This document shows, one piece after another, positions 7,700 to 14,822 of a stretch of 15,768 nt of DNA (position 1 is its first letter; the number at the start of each line of letters is the position of its first letter). A model generated the notes under the pieces. It worked only from the letters and a program-made list of their open reading frames with translations. It made no database searches and was not told the origin of the DNA. This DNA comes from Betaproteobacteria bacterium (GTDB taxonomy: Bacteria; Pseudomonadota; Gammaproteobacteria; Burkholderiales; Burkholderiaceae): contig JAATGO010000231.1 in NCBI GenBank assembly GCA_015654605.1, positions 1-15,768 of the forward strand, in the 5' to 3' direction. Made by a program: the position numbers and the translations under genes.

Positions 7700-8227
7700 T
7701 TATGATTTTTTCAAGGCGGCAATGTCGCCACGTAGTTCATCAAAGTTTAGTCGGCCAAGATAGACCTTTTTTAACTCCCCGTCTAGCCCCACTAGTACAG
7801 TGAAAGGTAAACCACCGGCCTGGTTGCCAAATTGCCGTAATAAATCAGTGTAACTGGTTCCTGCAACGTATAGAGGATACGTGATATGCCATTTTTCTGC
7901 AAATTGGGAGATATTGGCAGGAGTATCAATGCCTATCCCTATAATTTGCACGGGAGCAACTTTGGTAGTGAGGGTTTCCAACTCTGGCATTTCTTCTACG
8001 CAAGGAGTGCACCAAGTAGCCCAGAAGTTGATGATGAGAGGTTTCCCTTGCCATTTTGTAAGAGATTGTGGAGTTCCTTGCACATCTGGTAGCGTCTGCT
8101 CAAGTAAGCGGCTAAGCGCTTGAGCTTCTGGTGTTTTGGCGGTGCTGTGTTGATATTTGAGATAAAGGCCTGCACAGACGAGAACGACGACAGCTACGAT
8201 TAATGTCAGAGTGGAACGGATTTTCAT
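7700..8227 (-). CDS. TlpA-like membrane-anchored or exported thioredoxin-fold protein
   Basis: This 175-residue thiol-disulfide oxidoreductase belongs to the TlpA/ResA family, which mostly keeps periplasmic cysteines reduced, for example for cytochrome maturation or metal-site assembly. Residues 5-23 form an N-terminal hydrophobic segment that is either an uncleaved membrane anchor or a signal peptide. The redox motif is FWATWCTPC, with C73 and C76. The usual cis-proline is P141 in GGLPFT, and FWATWCTPCVEEMPELE is characteristic of TlpA-like proteins. The partner cannot be named from sequence. No DsbD-like reductase is seen in the window. Its ATG overlaps the stop of the upstream hypothetical gene (ATGA), so the two are translationally coupled. 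The exported peroxiredoxin encoded farther down the same strand is a conceivable client, but that is inference only. Confidence 0.88.
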   Translation of the reverse strand: MKIRSTLTLIVAVVVLVCAGLYLKYQHSTAKTPEAQALSRLLEQTLPDVQGTPQSLTKWQGKPLIINFWATWCTPCVEEMPELETLTTKVAPVQIIGIGIDTPANISQFAEKWHITYPLYVAGTSYTDLLRQFGNQAGGLPFTVLVGLDGELKKVYLGRLNFDELRGDIAALKKS

Positions 8228-8844
8228 AAGACTCCATCTTGAATAAGACGTTTAACAGTGTCGGCATTGGCTCGTATGAGTCGTTTCCCTGGACTGACTT
8301 TCGGATGTGTTCGTATATCGTCAGCATCATACACTGTAAGATGAACTCCTTCTGGATGCTGCCCTGGCATGGTAGGGGGCAGCAGGAAGCTTAGAGTTTC
8401 TGCGATGGTATGGCGTTCACTTGGTGCAAAATGGGGACTTTCACTGACTTCAAAGTGAATATTTTTGTTTAATAAATAGATTTCGACTTCTTTTGTGTTG
8501 GGGGCAAATAATTGCAAATGGATATCGCTATGCGGCCCAGCAGTGCCGTTCAGAACTGCCCCAGTCAGGTAAGGGGAAAACGGAGCCAACTCTTCCATCA
8601 ATTGTAACGCCAACTTACGCAGATGTAACAGGCGCGCTGGTTGGGTATCGGCGAAGAATAGCTCATTGTATGCACGTACCTCGTCTTCGATCTGTGCATT
8701 GTCTGGTAGCACATCGCGCCGTATTTTGCCTGTAATCTGCTTGGCAGCCTTGCGTTTGGCAGTACTGTAATCAGTGCCATCTTCAGCTATCATGCGTGCC
8801 GCAACTGAGGCAATCTCGGCACGTAGCAATTCGTTGTCATTCAT
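8224..8844 (-). CDS. Conserved hypothetical protein with a nucleotidyltransferase-like segment
   Basis: I recognise this 206-residue protein only as a conserved hypothetical that, as far as I recall, tends to sit upstream of the tlpA-like gene in Burkholderiales. No signal peptide or membrane segment is visible. Residues 1-90 are rich in charged helices (RAEIASVAARMIAEDG, LRKLALQLMEELAPF). Around residues 93-112 is GAVLNGTAGPHSDIHLQLF, followed by a strand-like EVEIYLLN. This G-x-x-L-N-G-T-A-x-x-x-S-D-I spacing resembles the first strand-turn of nucleotidyltransferase folds. Only one acidic residue of the usual pair is obvious, so catalysis is doubtful. The gene is the first of the leftward block. 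A possible -10 box, TATACT (complement of 8872-8877), lies 27 bp upstream of the start without a convincing -35. Coupling to the tlpA-like gene by ATGA suggests co-expression. Confidence 0.75.
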   Translation of the reverse strand: MNDNELLRAEIASVAARMIAEDGTDYSTAKRKAAKQITGKIRRDVLPDNAQIEDEVRAYNELFFADTQPARLLHLRKLALQLMEELAPFSPYLTGAVLNGTAGPHSDIHLQLFAPNTKEVEIYLLNKNIHFEVSESPHFAPSERHTIAETLSFLLPPTMPGQHPEGVHLTVYDADDIRTHPKVSPGKRLIRANADTVKRLIQDGVL

Positions 8845-8905
8845 AAACTTTTCTTTGTCAAATTTATCGACAGTATATTAATTAATCATCACAAAAATAC
8901 TGGAG

Positions 8906-8933
8906 CGCATTTCATGCCGATGGATGGAATGCG
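8906..8933. repeat. Inverted repeat (10-bp hairpin) in the divergent intergenic region
   Basis: CGCATTTCAT (8906-8915) pairs with ATGGAATGCG (8924-8933) over 10 bp with one G-U pair and an 8-nt loop, GCCGATGG. There is no T-tract on either side, so it is not a standard terminator. It may be an operator for a dimeric regulator or an RNA leader structure upstream of mpl. The pairing is visible, but the function is unknown. Confidence 0.4.
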
Positions 8934-9064
8934 TGCTAAATGTCGCAGTATGCGCACATCTTGCAGTTGAATTACGAATGAAGGGCCATGGTCAGGTAAA
9001 ATCGTGGGTTATGGAGCCTATTTTATCCCACTCTAGTTAGTGTGCCTTTTCCAGGGGGGATGTT

Positions 9065-9139
9065 ATGTTCAAGAATGGCTACATTCCTGATCATTCTGAT
9101 AGGCGAAGTATTTTTATGGAGAATTCACAAGTTCGGTAA
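9065..9139 (+). CDS. Doubtful 24-codon small ORF upstream of mpl
   Basis: ATG at 9065 is preceded by AGGGGGG (9053-9059) with a 5-nt spacing, a fair ribosome binding site. The ORF runs 24 codons to TAA at 9137-9139. The peptide begins MFKNGYIPDHSDRRSIF and is hydrophilic with no recognisable motif. After the TAA the same frame stays open for another 40 codons to 9262, so this could be a remnant of a longer gene, a leader peptide or chance. Nothing beyond the ribosome-binding-like sequence argues for translation. Confidence 0.15.
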   Translation: MFKNGYIPDHSDRRSIFMENSQVR

Positions 9140-9279
9140 CGAGATGTGATCCACGTGAAAGATGAAAGAGAACCTGATTGTTGTTGGCCAATAGGGCTTT
9201 CTCCGTTAGGTAAGTTGAGTGCTTTTGCTAAGGTAAAGCTGAATGCACATAGATTGCTGTAATTTATTTTTATTGAACA

Positions 9280-10683
9280 ATGCATATACATATTCTTGGT
9301 ATTTGTGGCACCTTCATGGGGGGGCTGGCAGTGTTGGCAAAGCAGGCTGGGCACAAAGTGACCGGCTGCGATGCCAATGTTTATCCGCCGATGAGTACCC
9401 AACTGGAGGATCAGGGCATTGACTTGATCCAGGGATTTGATGCACAACAGATCAGTCTTGCTCCTGATTTGTTTGTTATCGGCAATGTTGTGTCACGAGG
9501 CAACCCTTTAATGGAAGAAATCCTGAATCGAGGACTTCCTTATGTTTCCGGTCCGCAATGGATAGGAGATCATATATTGCAGGAACGCTGGGTATTGGCC
9601 GTAGCAGGAACGCATGGCAAGACAACAACGTCTGCCATGTTGGCCTGGATTCTGGAGGATGCTGGCTATGCTCCAGGTTTTTTGATTGGTGGAGTACCAA
9701 TGAATTTTGGCATTTCTGCACGATTGAGTGGGAAAAATGAGAGTCATGGCGATGAAGGCCATTCGTCTTTTTTTGTGATTGAAGCCGATGAATATGACAC
9801 GGCATTTTTTGATAAGCGCAGTAAATTTGTGCATTATCATGCCCGTACGGCGATTTTGAATAACCTGGAATATGATCATGCCGATATTTTTCCGGATTTA
9901 TCGGCGATTGAGACGCAATTTCATCATCTTGTGCGTACTGTCCCAGGCATAGGTCGGGTGCTGGTTAATCGTGATGCGCCAGCCTTGCATCGTGTCATGG
10001 AACGGGGCTGCTGGAGCGAACAGGAGTGGTTTGGTAGCGTCGGAGATCAGGGATGGTCGCTTGGGGAGGGCGCTAGTCGCGTAACTGATAGTGTATTTGA
10101 TGTGATTTATAACGGGAAGCTACAGGGGACGGTGCGTTGGCAACTAACAGGCGTGCATAACCAACTGAATGCCTTGGCTGCTATCGCTGCGGCAAGGCAT
10201 GTTGGTGTGCCTCCTGCGCAGGCGATTGCGTCATTGGTCAAATTTGACAGCGTCAAACGGCGTATGGAATTACGTGGCACAGTGCATGATATTGCTGTTT
10301 ACGATGATTTTGCTCATCATCCTACTGCTATTGCGACAACACTCGCTGGTTTGCGCAAGAAAGTTGGTTCCGCACGGATCTTGGCGGTGTTGGAACCTCG
10401 TTCTAATACGATGAAGTTAGGGACGATGAAAGACGCTTTGGCTGGCAGCTTGGCAGATGCCGATCTGGTGTTTGGGTTTGGCGCCAGTGAGGGTAAGAAT
10501 ACGTTAGGATGGGACTTACATCAGGCGCTGGCACCCTTAGCAAACAAGGCATCGGCTTTCAGTGAGCTCGATGACTTGGTGCGGGCGATTGCACAAGAAG
10601 CGCGACCTGGAGATCATATTTTGGTCATGAGTAATGGTGGTTTTGGTGGCGTGCACCAGAAAATACTGGACGCGCTGGCATGA
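9280..10683 (+). CDS. mpl: UDP-N-acetylmuramate:L-Ala-gamma-D-Glu-meso-DAP ligase
   Basis: Mpl joins recycled murein tripeptide to UDP-MurNAc using ATP, bypassing MurC, MurD and MurE in peptidoglycan recycling. The 467-residue length and opening, MHIHILGICGTFMGGLA, are characteristic of Mpl rather than MurC. The Mur-ligase order is complete: an N-terminal nucleotide-fold domain (1-100), the ATP loop GTHGKTTTS at 110-118, EADEYDTAF at 168-176, NNLEYDHADIF at 194-204, a QLTGVHNQLNALAA motif near residue 290, and the C-terminal domain with YDDFAHHPTAI and LEPRSNTMK. The start codon is the only one compatible with the conserved N-terminus, but no Shine-Dalgarno precedes it; the leader is AT-rich. 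Its stop overlaps the yqiA start (ATGA). It is probably the first gene of the rightward operon. Confidence 0.96.
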   Translation: MHIHILGICGTFMGGLAVLAKQAGHKVTGCDANVYPPMSTQLEDQGIDLIQGFDAQQISLAPDLFVIGNVVSRGNPLMEEILNRGLPYVSGPQWIGDHILQERWVLAVAGTHGKTTTSAMLAWILEDAGYAPGFLIGGVPMNFGISARLSGKNESHGDEGHSSFFVIEADEYDTAFFDKRSKFVHYHARTAILNNLEYDHADIFPDLSAIETQFHHLVRTVPGIGRVLVNRDAPALHRVMERGCWSEQEWFGSVGDQGWSLGEGASRVTDSVFDVIYNGKLQGTVRWQLTGVHNQLNALAAIAAARHVGVPPAQAIASLVKFDSVKRRMELRGTVHDIAVYDDFAHHPTAIATTLAGLRKKVGSARILAVLEPRSNTMKLGTMKDALAGSLADADLVFGFGASEGKNTLGWDLHQALAPLANKASAFSELDDLVRAIAQEARPGDHILVMSNGGFGGVHQKILDALA

Positions 10684-11285
10684 TTTTGTATTTGCATGGT
10701 TTTCGTTCGTCGCCGCAGTCGTTCAAGGCACGCTATCTAAAGCAATGCCTGCAGCAACAAGGGCGAGGGGATGAATATTGCTGTCCGCAACTGCCCGCTT
10801 CTCCTGCTGCAGCGATTGCTTTGGCGCTGTCATATGTGAAAGATTGTCCCAGGGAGCAATTGAGCATTATTGGTTCCTCTTTGGGGGGCGTTTATGCCAC
10901 ATGGCTGGCAGAACAACTGGGTTGTCGGGCAGCATTATTAAATCCTGCGGTCAAGCCTGCGCGTGATCTGGAATCTTATGTCGGGGTGAGCACCTCTTAT
11001 CATTCAGGTGAGGTGTTTGAATTCAAGCATGAGTATATCGATGAATTGCGGGCATTGAGTATTGACTGCATTAGTCATCCACAGCGTTATTTGCTGCTTG
11101 CGGCAACAGGAGATGAGGTGCTTGACTGGCGTGACATGGTGGCGCATTACCCAGGGGCACGTCATGTGATCATTCAAGGGGGAGATCACGGCATCAGCGA
11201 TTTCGCTACGTATGCCGAAGCCGTGTTGGCGTTTTGCGATGCTCCTGTCGATATTGCTCATGATGGTACTGGAATGGTAGGCTGA
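10680..11285 (+). CDS. yqiA: YqiA-family alpha/beta-hydrolase (esterase)
   Basis: This 201-residue protein has the compact alpha/beta-hydrolase architecture of the YqiA (UPF0227) family, esterases acting on short acyl esters in vitro. It opens with the typical LYLHGFRSSPQSFKA. The nucleophile elbow is GSSLGG at 65-70, with S67 as the nucleophile. The acid is probably D145 in ATGDEVLDW and the base H170 in GGDHGISDF, which gives a complete Ser-Asp-His triad. No signal peptide is present, so it should be cytoplasmic. The start overlaps the mpl stop, and the gene's own TGA overlaps the ubiC ATG (TGATG), so all three are likely translated from one mRNA. Its physiological substrate is not known. 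Confidence 0.9.
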   Translation: MILYLHGFRSSPQSFKARYLKQCLQQQGRGDEYCCPQLPASPAAAIALALSYVKDCPREQLSIIGSSLGGVYATWLAEQLGCRAALLNPAVKPARDLESYVGVSTSYHSGEVFEFKHEYIDELRALSIDCISHPQRYLLLAATGDEVLDWRDMVAHYPGARHVIIQGGDHGISDFATYAEAVLAFCDAPVDIAHDGTGMVG

Positions 11286-11845
11286 TGGTGCATACAGTTA
11301 AATCAGCACGCTGGTTCAATCATTCGCGGGCAGTGCAGCCAAATGCTGCGCTACAGAAGTGGTTATGTGATCCAGGTTCAATGACGTACAAGCTGACTGC
11401 ACGTTGTCACCAGTTTGATGTGCAGTGCGTGTGGCAGGGTAATGCACGTGGTCTGACGGATGAATATACGGCATTAGGCATGGCGCAACGTTCGCGAGTG
11501 ATAGAACGAGATGTTTTTTTACGTTGCGACGGTCAGGCAGTTGTTTTTGGTCATACGGTATTGCAGGCAGAAACCGCAGCATCGCATTGGCATTTTTTTG
11601 GTGGGTTGGGCAATGCCCCACTGGGTGCCACGTTATTTGTGGATCCTTTGGTGAAGCGTGGTCGGCTGCAATTTGCCAGATTACATACAGAGCACCCATT
11701 GGTGCAACGGATTTGCAGGGGGCTGGGGCTGACAGGCTTTGCCCATTCGTTATATGCTCGCCGCTCTTTGTTCTATCGTAAAGATGGCGTGATGCTGGTG
11801 ACGGATATTTTTTTACCCGCTATCGGAAAACTGATAGCTAAATAG
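11285..11845 (+). CDS. ubiC: Chorismate--pyruvate lyase
   Basis: UbiC splits chorismate into 4-hydroxybenzoate and pyruvate, the first committed step of ubiquinone synthesis. The 186-residue protein shows the family blocks in order: LCDPGSMTYKL near 27-37 (the SLT-type motif), RDVFL with R75 matching the catalytic Arg76 of E. coli, LGNAPLGATLF at 108-118, and YARRSLFYRKDGVMLVTDIFLPA at the end (listed as residues about 157-179). In E. coli the last block is TELFLPA with catalytic Glu155; here that position is D174 (codon GAT at 11804-11806). Either this protein tolerates a conservative change or activity is altered. It is about 20 residues longer than the E. coli enzyme, mostly at the N-terminus. 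Coupled to yqiA by TGATG, it sits 8 bp before the RNase gene. Confidence 0.85.
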   Translation: MVHTVKSARWFNHSRAVQPNAALQKWLCDPGSMTYKLTARCHQFDVQCVWQGNARGLTDEYTALGMAQRSRVIERDVFLRCDGQAVVFGHTVLQAETAASHWHFFGGLGNAPLGATLFVDPLVKRGRLQFARLHTEHPLVQRICRGLGLTGFAHSLYARRSLFYRKDGVMLVTDIFLPAIGKLIAK

Positions 11846-11853
11846 AGTAATCA

Positions 11854-13887
11854 ATGAATTTATTTTTTGAAGAATCTGGTGATTTCAAAGCTGGCGTTAT
11901 TTTATCGCAGCAGGGGGAGTCCTATCAGGTAGAAATGGTATCAGGCAAACGCAGCAAAGTGAGGACGAAGGATGTTTTGCTACAGTTTGCTACCCCTGAT
12001 CCTGCCGAGTTGTTCGCTCAGGCGCAACGTGTTGCAGAGGAGGTAGATATTGATTTTCTGTGGGAGGTCGCGGGAGAGGAGGAATTTGGCTTTGCTGACT
12101 TAGGCACCGAATATTTTGGGCATGCGCCATTACCGAATGAAGCGGCAGGTTTGTTATTACGCCTTCATAGTGCTCCCGTCTATTTTTACAGGAAAGGTAA
12201 AGGACGTTACAAAGCAGCACCACTAGCTTCTTTGCAGGCAGCACTGGCAGGATTAGAAAAGAAGCGTCAACAGGCGCTAGTGCAAGCGCAATATGTGGAA
12301 GAGCTCAAAGCCGGTCGCCTGCCGGAAACGTTTTCTTCCTTGGCACTGCAACTGTTGTTCAAACCAGATAAAAATGGGATTGAATACAAAGCATTGGATA
12401 CCGCGTGTAAAGAGTTGCAAACGACGCCGTCGAGACTCATGTTGCAAGTCGGTGGCGTAGCCTCTCCGAAGCAGTTGCATTTGGCTAAATTCATGTTCGA
12501 ATATTTCCCAAAGGGGAGTGGTTTCCCGGTCGTGGCTCTTCCGGCCGGAATTGATTTACCTGTGGCGGATGTGCAGGCGTTCTCAATTGATGATGTTACC
12601 ACGACAGAAATTGATGATGCTTTGTCGGTGGTGACATTGAATGATGGCAAAGTGAGGGTAGGTATTCATATTGCTGCTCCAGGTTTAGGTATCAAGTGCG
12701 GTGATGTACTCGATACCATGGCACGACAACGGATGTCGACCGTCTACATGCCTGGAGAGAAAATTACCATGCTGCCAGATGAGCTGGTGGCGGCTTATAC
12801 GCTTGGTGCGGGGAAAAACTGTCCGGCGTTGTCACTGTACGCTACGCTGGACCCAGCCGACTGGTCTGTCGTGGCAACAGAAACGCGTGCAGAAATGGTA
12901 CCTATTGCTGCTAACTTACGGCATAACGATCTTGATGCTCTGGTGACAGAAGAGTCGTTGTCGGATGCCATGCAAGATAGCACGCCTGATTACCCCCACA
13001 AGGCTGATATCGCTCTTTTATGGCAATGGGTGCAGATATTGGAAAAAGGGCGCATGGCCAAGCGCGAAGGTTTTGGGTTAAAGCCAGATCAAAATAATCG
13101 CGTTGACTTCAATTTCTATGTTGAAGACGATGTTGTTTCGATTGTGCGTCGTAAGCGTGGTGCACCGCTAGATAAAATTGTGGCAGAACTGATGATTTTT
13201 GCTAACAGCACATGGGGCAAGCTGATGGCGGATCATGGTGTGCCAGGGATTTATCGAGCACAAGGTGGCGGTAGTGGTAATTGGGCGACTAAAATGCAGG
13301 TACGGATGGTGACGCATGCAGCACCGCATCAGGGACTGGGCGTTGACCAGTATGCCTGGAGCACATCTCCTTTACGTCGTTATACTGACCTTGTGAATCA
13401 ATGGCAGATCCTGGCATGTTTGGAGCATGGCGTCACTGCCCAATTGGTGGCACCATTTAAATCAAACGATGCAGATTTGTTTGCCATTGTCTCTGCTTTC
13501 GAGGCAGCCTATGCAGGCTACTCTGATTTTCAATCTACGATGGAGCGCTATTGGTGCCTACGCTGGTTGACGCAAGAAAATATGCGTCAGGTTGATGCTG
13601 TGGTGTTGAAAGAAGAAGTATTACGCCTGGTAGATATCCCATTGATCATCAGATTGCCTGGTATGCCGCAGATTGCACGCGGTTTGCAAGTGAAGCTGGA
13701 TTTACTGCGCTGGGATGAAGTTGATCTGGAAGTAGAAGCACGTTTGCTTGGAGTTCCTGTGGCACCAGAGGTAGTGCCGGAATTGAGTGAAGATGAGGGT
13801 ATGGAAGAAGTGCAGAAAGAAGCACAGGACGTAGCGCAGGATGCAGTGGATAACGTTGCCTCTCATGTTCCGGCAAACCAGGCTTGA
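11854..13887 (+). CDS. RNase II/R-family exoribonuclease (RNB domain)
   Basis: This 677-residue protein is a 3'-to-5' exoribonuclease of the RNB family. The N-terminal 130 residues form a small-barrel RNA-binding region, and residues about 140-220 a helical, winged-helix-like region. The RNB domain starts near 240 with AFSIDDVTTTEIDDALSV, whose D246, D254 and D255 match metal-binding D201, D209 and D210 of E. coli RNase II. E252 replaces D207. The family signature appears as YAWSTSPLRRYTDLVNQW at 500-517, and MERYW has a conserved Glu at 564. A short beta-rich, S1-like end (about 585-632) leads into an acidic tail (EDEGMEEVQKEAQD) that is probably disordered. Rather than RNase II or RNase R proper, it resembles the betaproteobacterial RNB-domain ribonuclease group. 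It starts 8 bp after ubiC with no strong Shine-Dalgarno. Confidence 0.9.
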   Translation: MNLFFEESGDFKAGVILSQQGESYQVEMVSGKRSKVRTKDVLLQFATPDPAELFAQAQRVAEEVDIDFLWEVAGEEEFGFADLGTEYFGHAPLPNEAAGLLLRLHSAPVYFYRKGKGRYKAAPLASLQAALAGLEKKRQQALVQAQYVEELKAGRLPETFSSLALQLLFKPDKNGIEYKALDTACKELQTTPSRLMLQVGGVASPKQLHLAKFMFEYFPKGSGFPVVALPAGIDLPVADVQAFSIDDVTTTEIDDALSVVTLNDGKVRVGIHIAAPGLGIKCGDVLDTMARQRMSTVYMPGEKITMLPDELVAAYTLGAGKNCPALSLYATLDPADWSVVATETRAEMVPIAANLRHNDLDALVTEESLSDAMQDSTPDYPHKADIALLWQWVQILEKGRMAKREGFGLKPDQNNRVDFNFYVEDDVVSIVRRKRGAPLDKIVAELMIFANSTWGKLMADHGVPGIYRAQGGGSGNWATKMQVRMVTHAAPHQGLGVDQYAWSTSPLRRYTDLVNQWQILACLEHGVTAQLVAPFKSNDADLFAIVSAFEAAYAGYSDFQSTMERYWCLRWLTQENMRQVDAVVLKEEVLRLVDIPLIIRLPGMPQIARGLQVKLDLLRWDEVDLEVEARLLGVPVAPEVVPELSEDEGMEEVQKEAQDVAQDAVDNVASHVPANQA

Positions 13888-13931
13888 GCTGAGGTTTATC
13901 GTGCAATTTCTTTTTTTAGAATGACGGGCTC

Positions 13932-14819
13932 GTGAGATTTTTTTCCGAAAATCGATTTCTTAGCTTTGCTCTGATTGGTTCTATATTGGCGCACGGTATT
14001 TTTCTGGGAGTGCATTTTGCTGCGCCTGACGCATTCAAATTGAAGCAGGCGACTCCAGGGCTGGAGGTGATATTAGTCAATGCAAAACATCGCACTAAGC
14101 CAATCAAGGCAGATGCCGTGGCACAGGCAAATCTCGATGGTGGCGGTAACGCCGACCAGGGACGCGCCAAATCGATGATGCCTGCCTTAAATGATAGTCG
14201 TGATGGTGATAGCAATCAGGATTCCAGGAGTAGAATAGCGGCTTTAGAAGCACAGCAACAGCGCATGCTGATGCAGATGAAGCAATCGCAGATGCAAATG
14301 CCAGTACAGACTACAGGGGATGCTCACATTGTGGCGCAGCCTTCCGAGGCGACTTCTCAAGTCGATGCTGTACGGGCAGCAGCGTTGGAAGCAGAAATCG
14401 CAAGAAATATTGAACGGTATAATCGGCGCCCGGTAAAAAAGCAAATGACCCCAAGTACTATGGAAGCTGGTTATGCTGTTTATTACAAGGAGATGCAAGA
14501 CAAAATTGAGAAAATCGGTACACTTAATTTTCCACAGCGCAACGGGGAAAAACTGTATGGCGAGTTGACAGTGTCGATTGCGATTTTCCAGGACGGGACT
14601 ATTTATGGGAAAGATGGTATTCAGATTCATCGTAGTTCCCGAAATGCCGCACTGGATCAGGCAGCATTGGCAATTGTGCGGGCAGCGGCACCTTTTGGTC
14701 AGTTCCCTGCTAGCATGCGTAGTGCCGGCGGTAAGAATGATGTGCTGGAGATTGTGACGACTTTTCATTTTTTGCATGATGGTAGCATGCAGACTGATAT
14801 GCATTCGCAGGAGAAATAG
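13932..14819 (+). CDS. TonB-family energy transducer
   Basis: This 295-residue protein has TonB architecture: a short cytoplasmic N-terminus, one membrane anchor at about residues 9-29 containing a His (ILAHGIFLGVHF), a long periplasmic linker and a C-terminal TonB domain (about 185-280). That domain includes KIEKIGTLNFP, LYGELTVSIAIFQDGTI and SSRNAALDQAALAIVRAAAPF. TonB proteins couple the inner-membrane proton gradient to outer-membrane transporters through ExbB/ExbD, none of which is encoded nearby. The linker lacks the usual Pro-Lys/Pro-Glu repeats. Instead it has a Gln/Met-rich helix (ALEAQQQRMLMQMKQSQMQM, 104-123) and another charged helix near 145-165. The start is GTG at 13932, the first start codon after an in-frame TAG at 13917-13919. 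The Shine-Dalgarno is weak. aroE follows 3 bp after its stop. Confidence 0.82.
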   Translation: MRFFSENRFLSFALIGSILAHGIFLGVHFAAPDAFKLKQATPGLEVILVNAKHRTKPIKADAVAQANLDGGGNADQGRAKSMMPALNDSRDGDSNQDSRSRIAALEAQQQRMLMQMKQSQMQMPVQTTGDAHIVAQPSEATSQVDAVRAAALEAEIARNIERYNRRPVKKQMTPSTMEAGYAVYYKEMQDKIEKIGTLNFPQRNGEKLYGELTVSIAIFQDGTIYGKDGIQIHRSSRNAALDQAALAIVRAAAPFGQFPASMRSAGGKNDVLEIVTTFHFLHDGSMQTDMHSQEK

Positions 14820-14822
14820 AGC

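Larger units (their letters stand above)
8845..9279. other. Divergent intergenic region between the leftward block and mpl
   Basis: This 435-bp stretch separates two divergent gene blocks and should hold promoters for both. I see TATACT on the - strand (8872-8877) close to the hypothetical gene, within an AT-rich ATTAATTAAT context. Before mpl, TTGCTA and ATAGAT with an 18-bp spacer is a poor promoter candidate. A 10-bp hairpin lies at 8906-8933. The frame from 9041 to 9262 is open except for one TAA at 9137, and its first part is listed separately as a doubtful small ORF. No tRNA-like fold, insertion-sequence end or long repeat is visible. Confidence 0.6.

Noticed and set aside
9091..9447. 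118-codon reading frame on the - strand over the mpl start
   Set aside because: Much of it is antisense to the well-supported mpl 5' end, and its sequence shows no recognisable motif.
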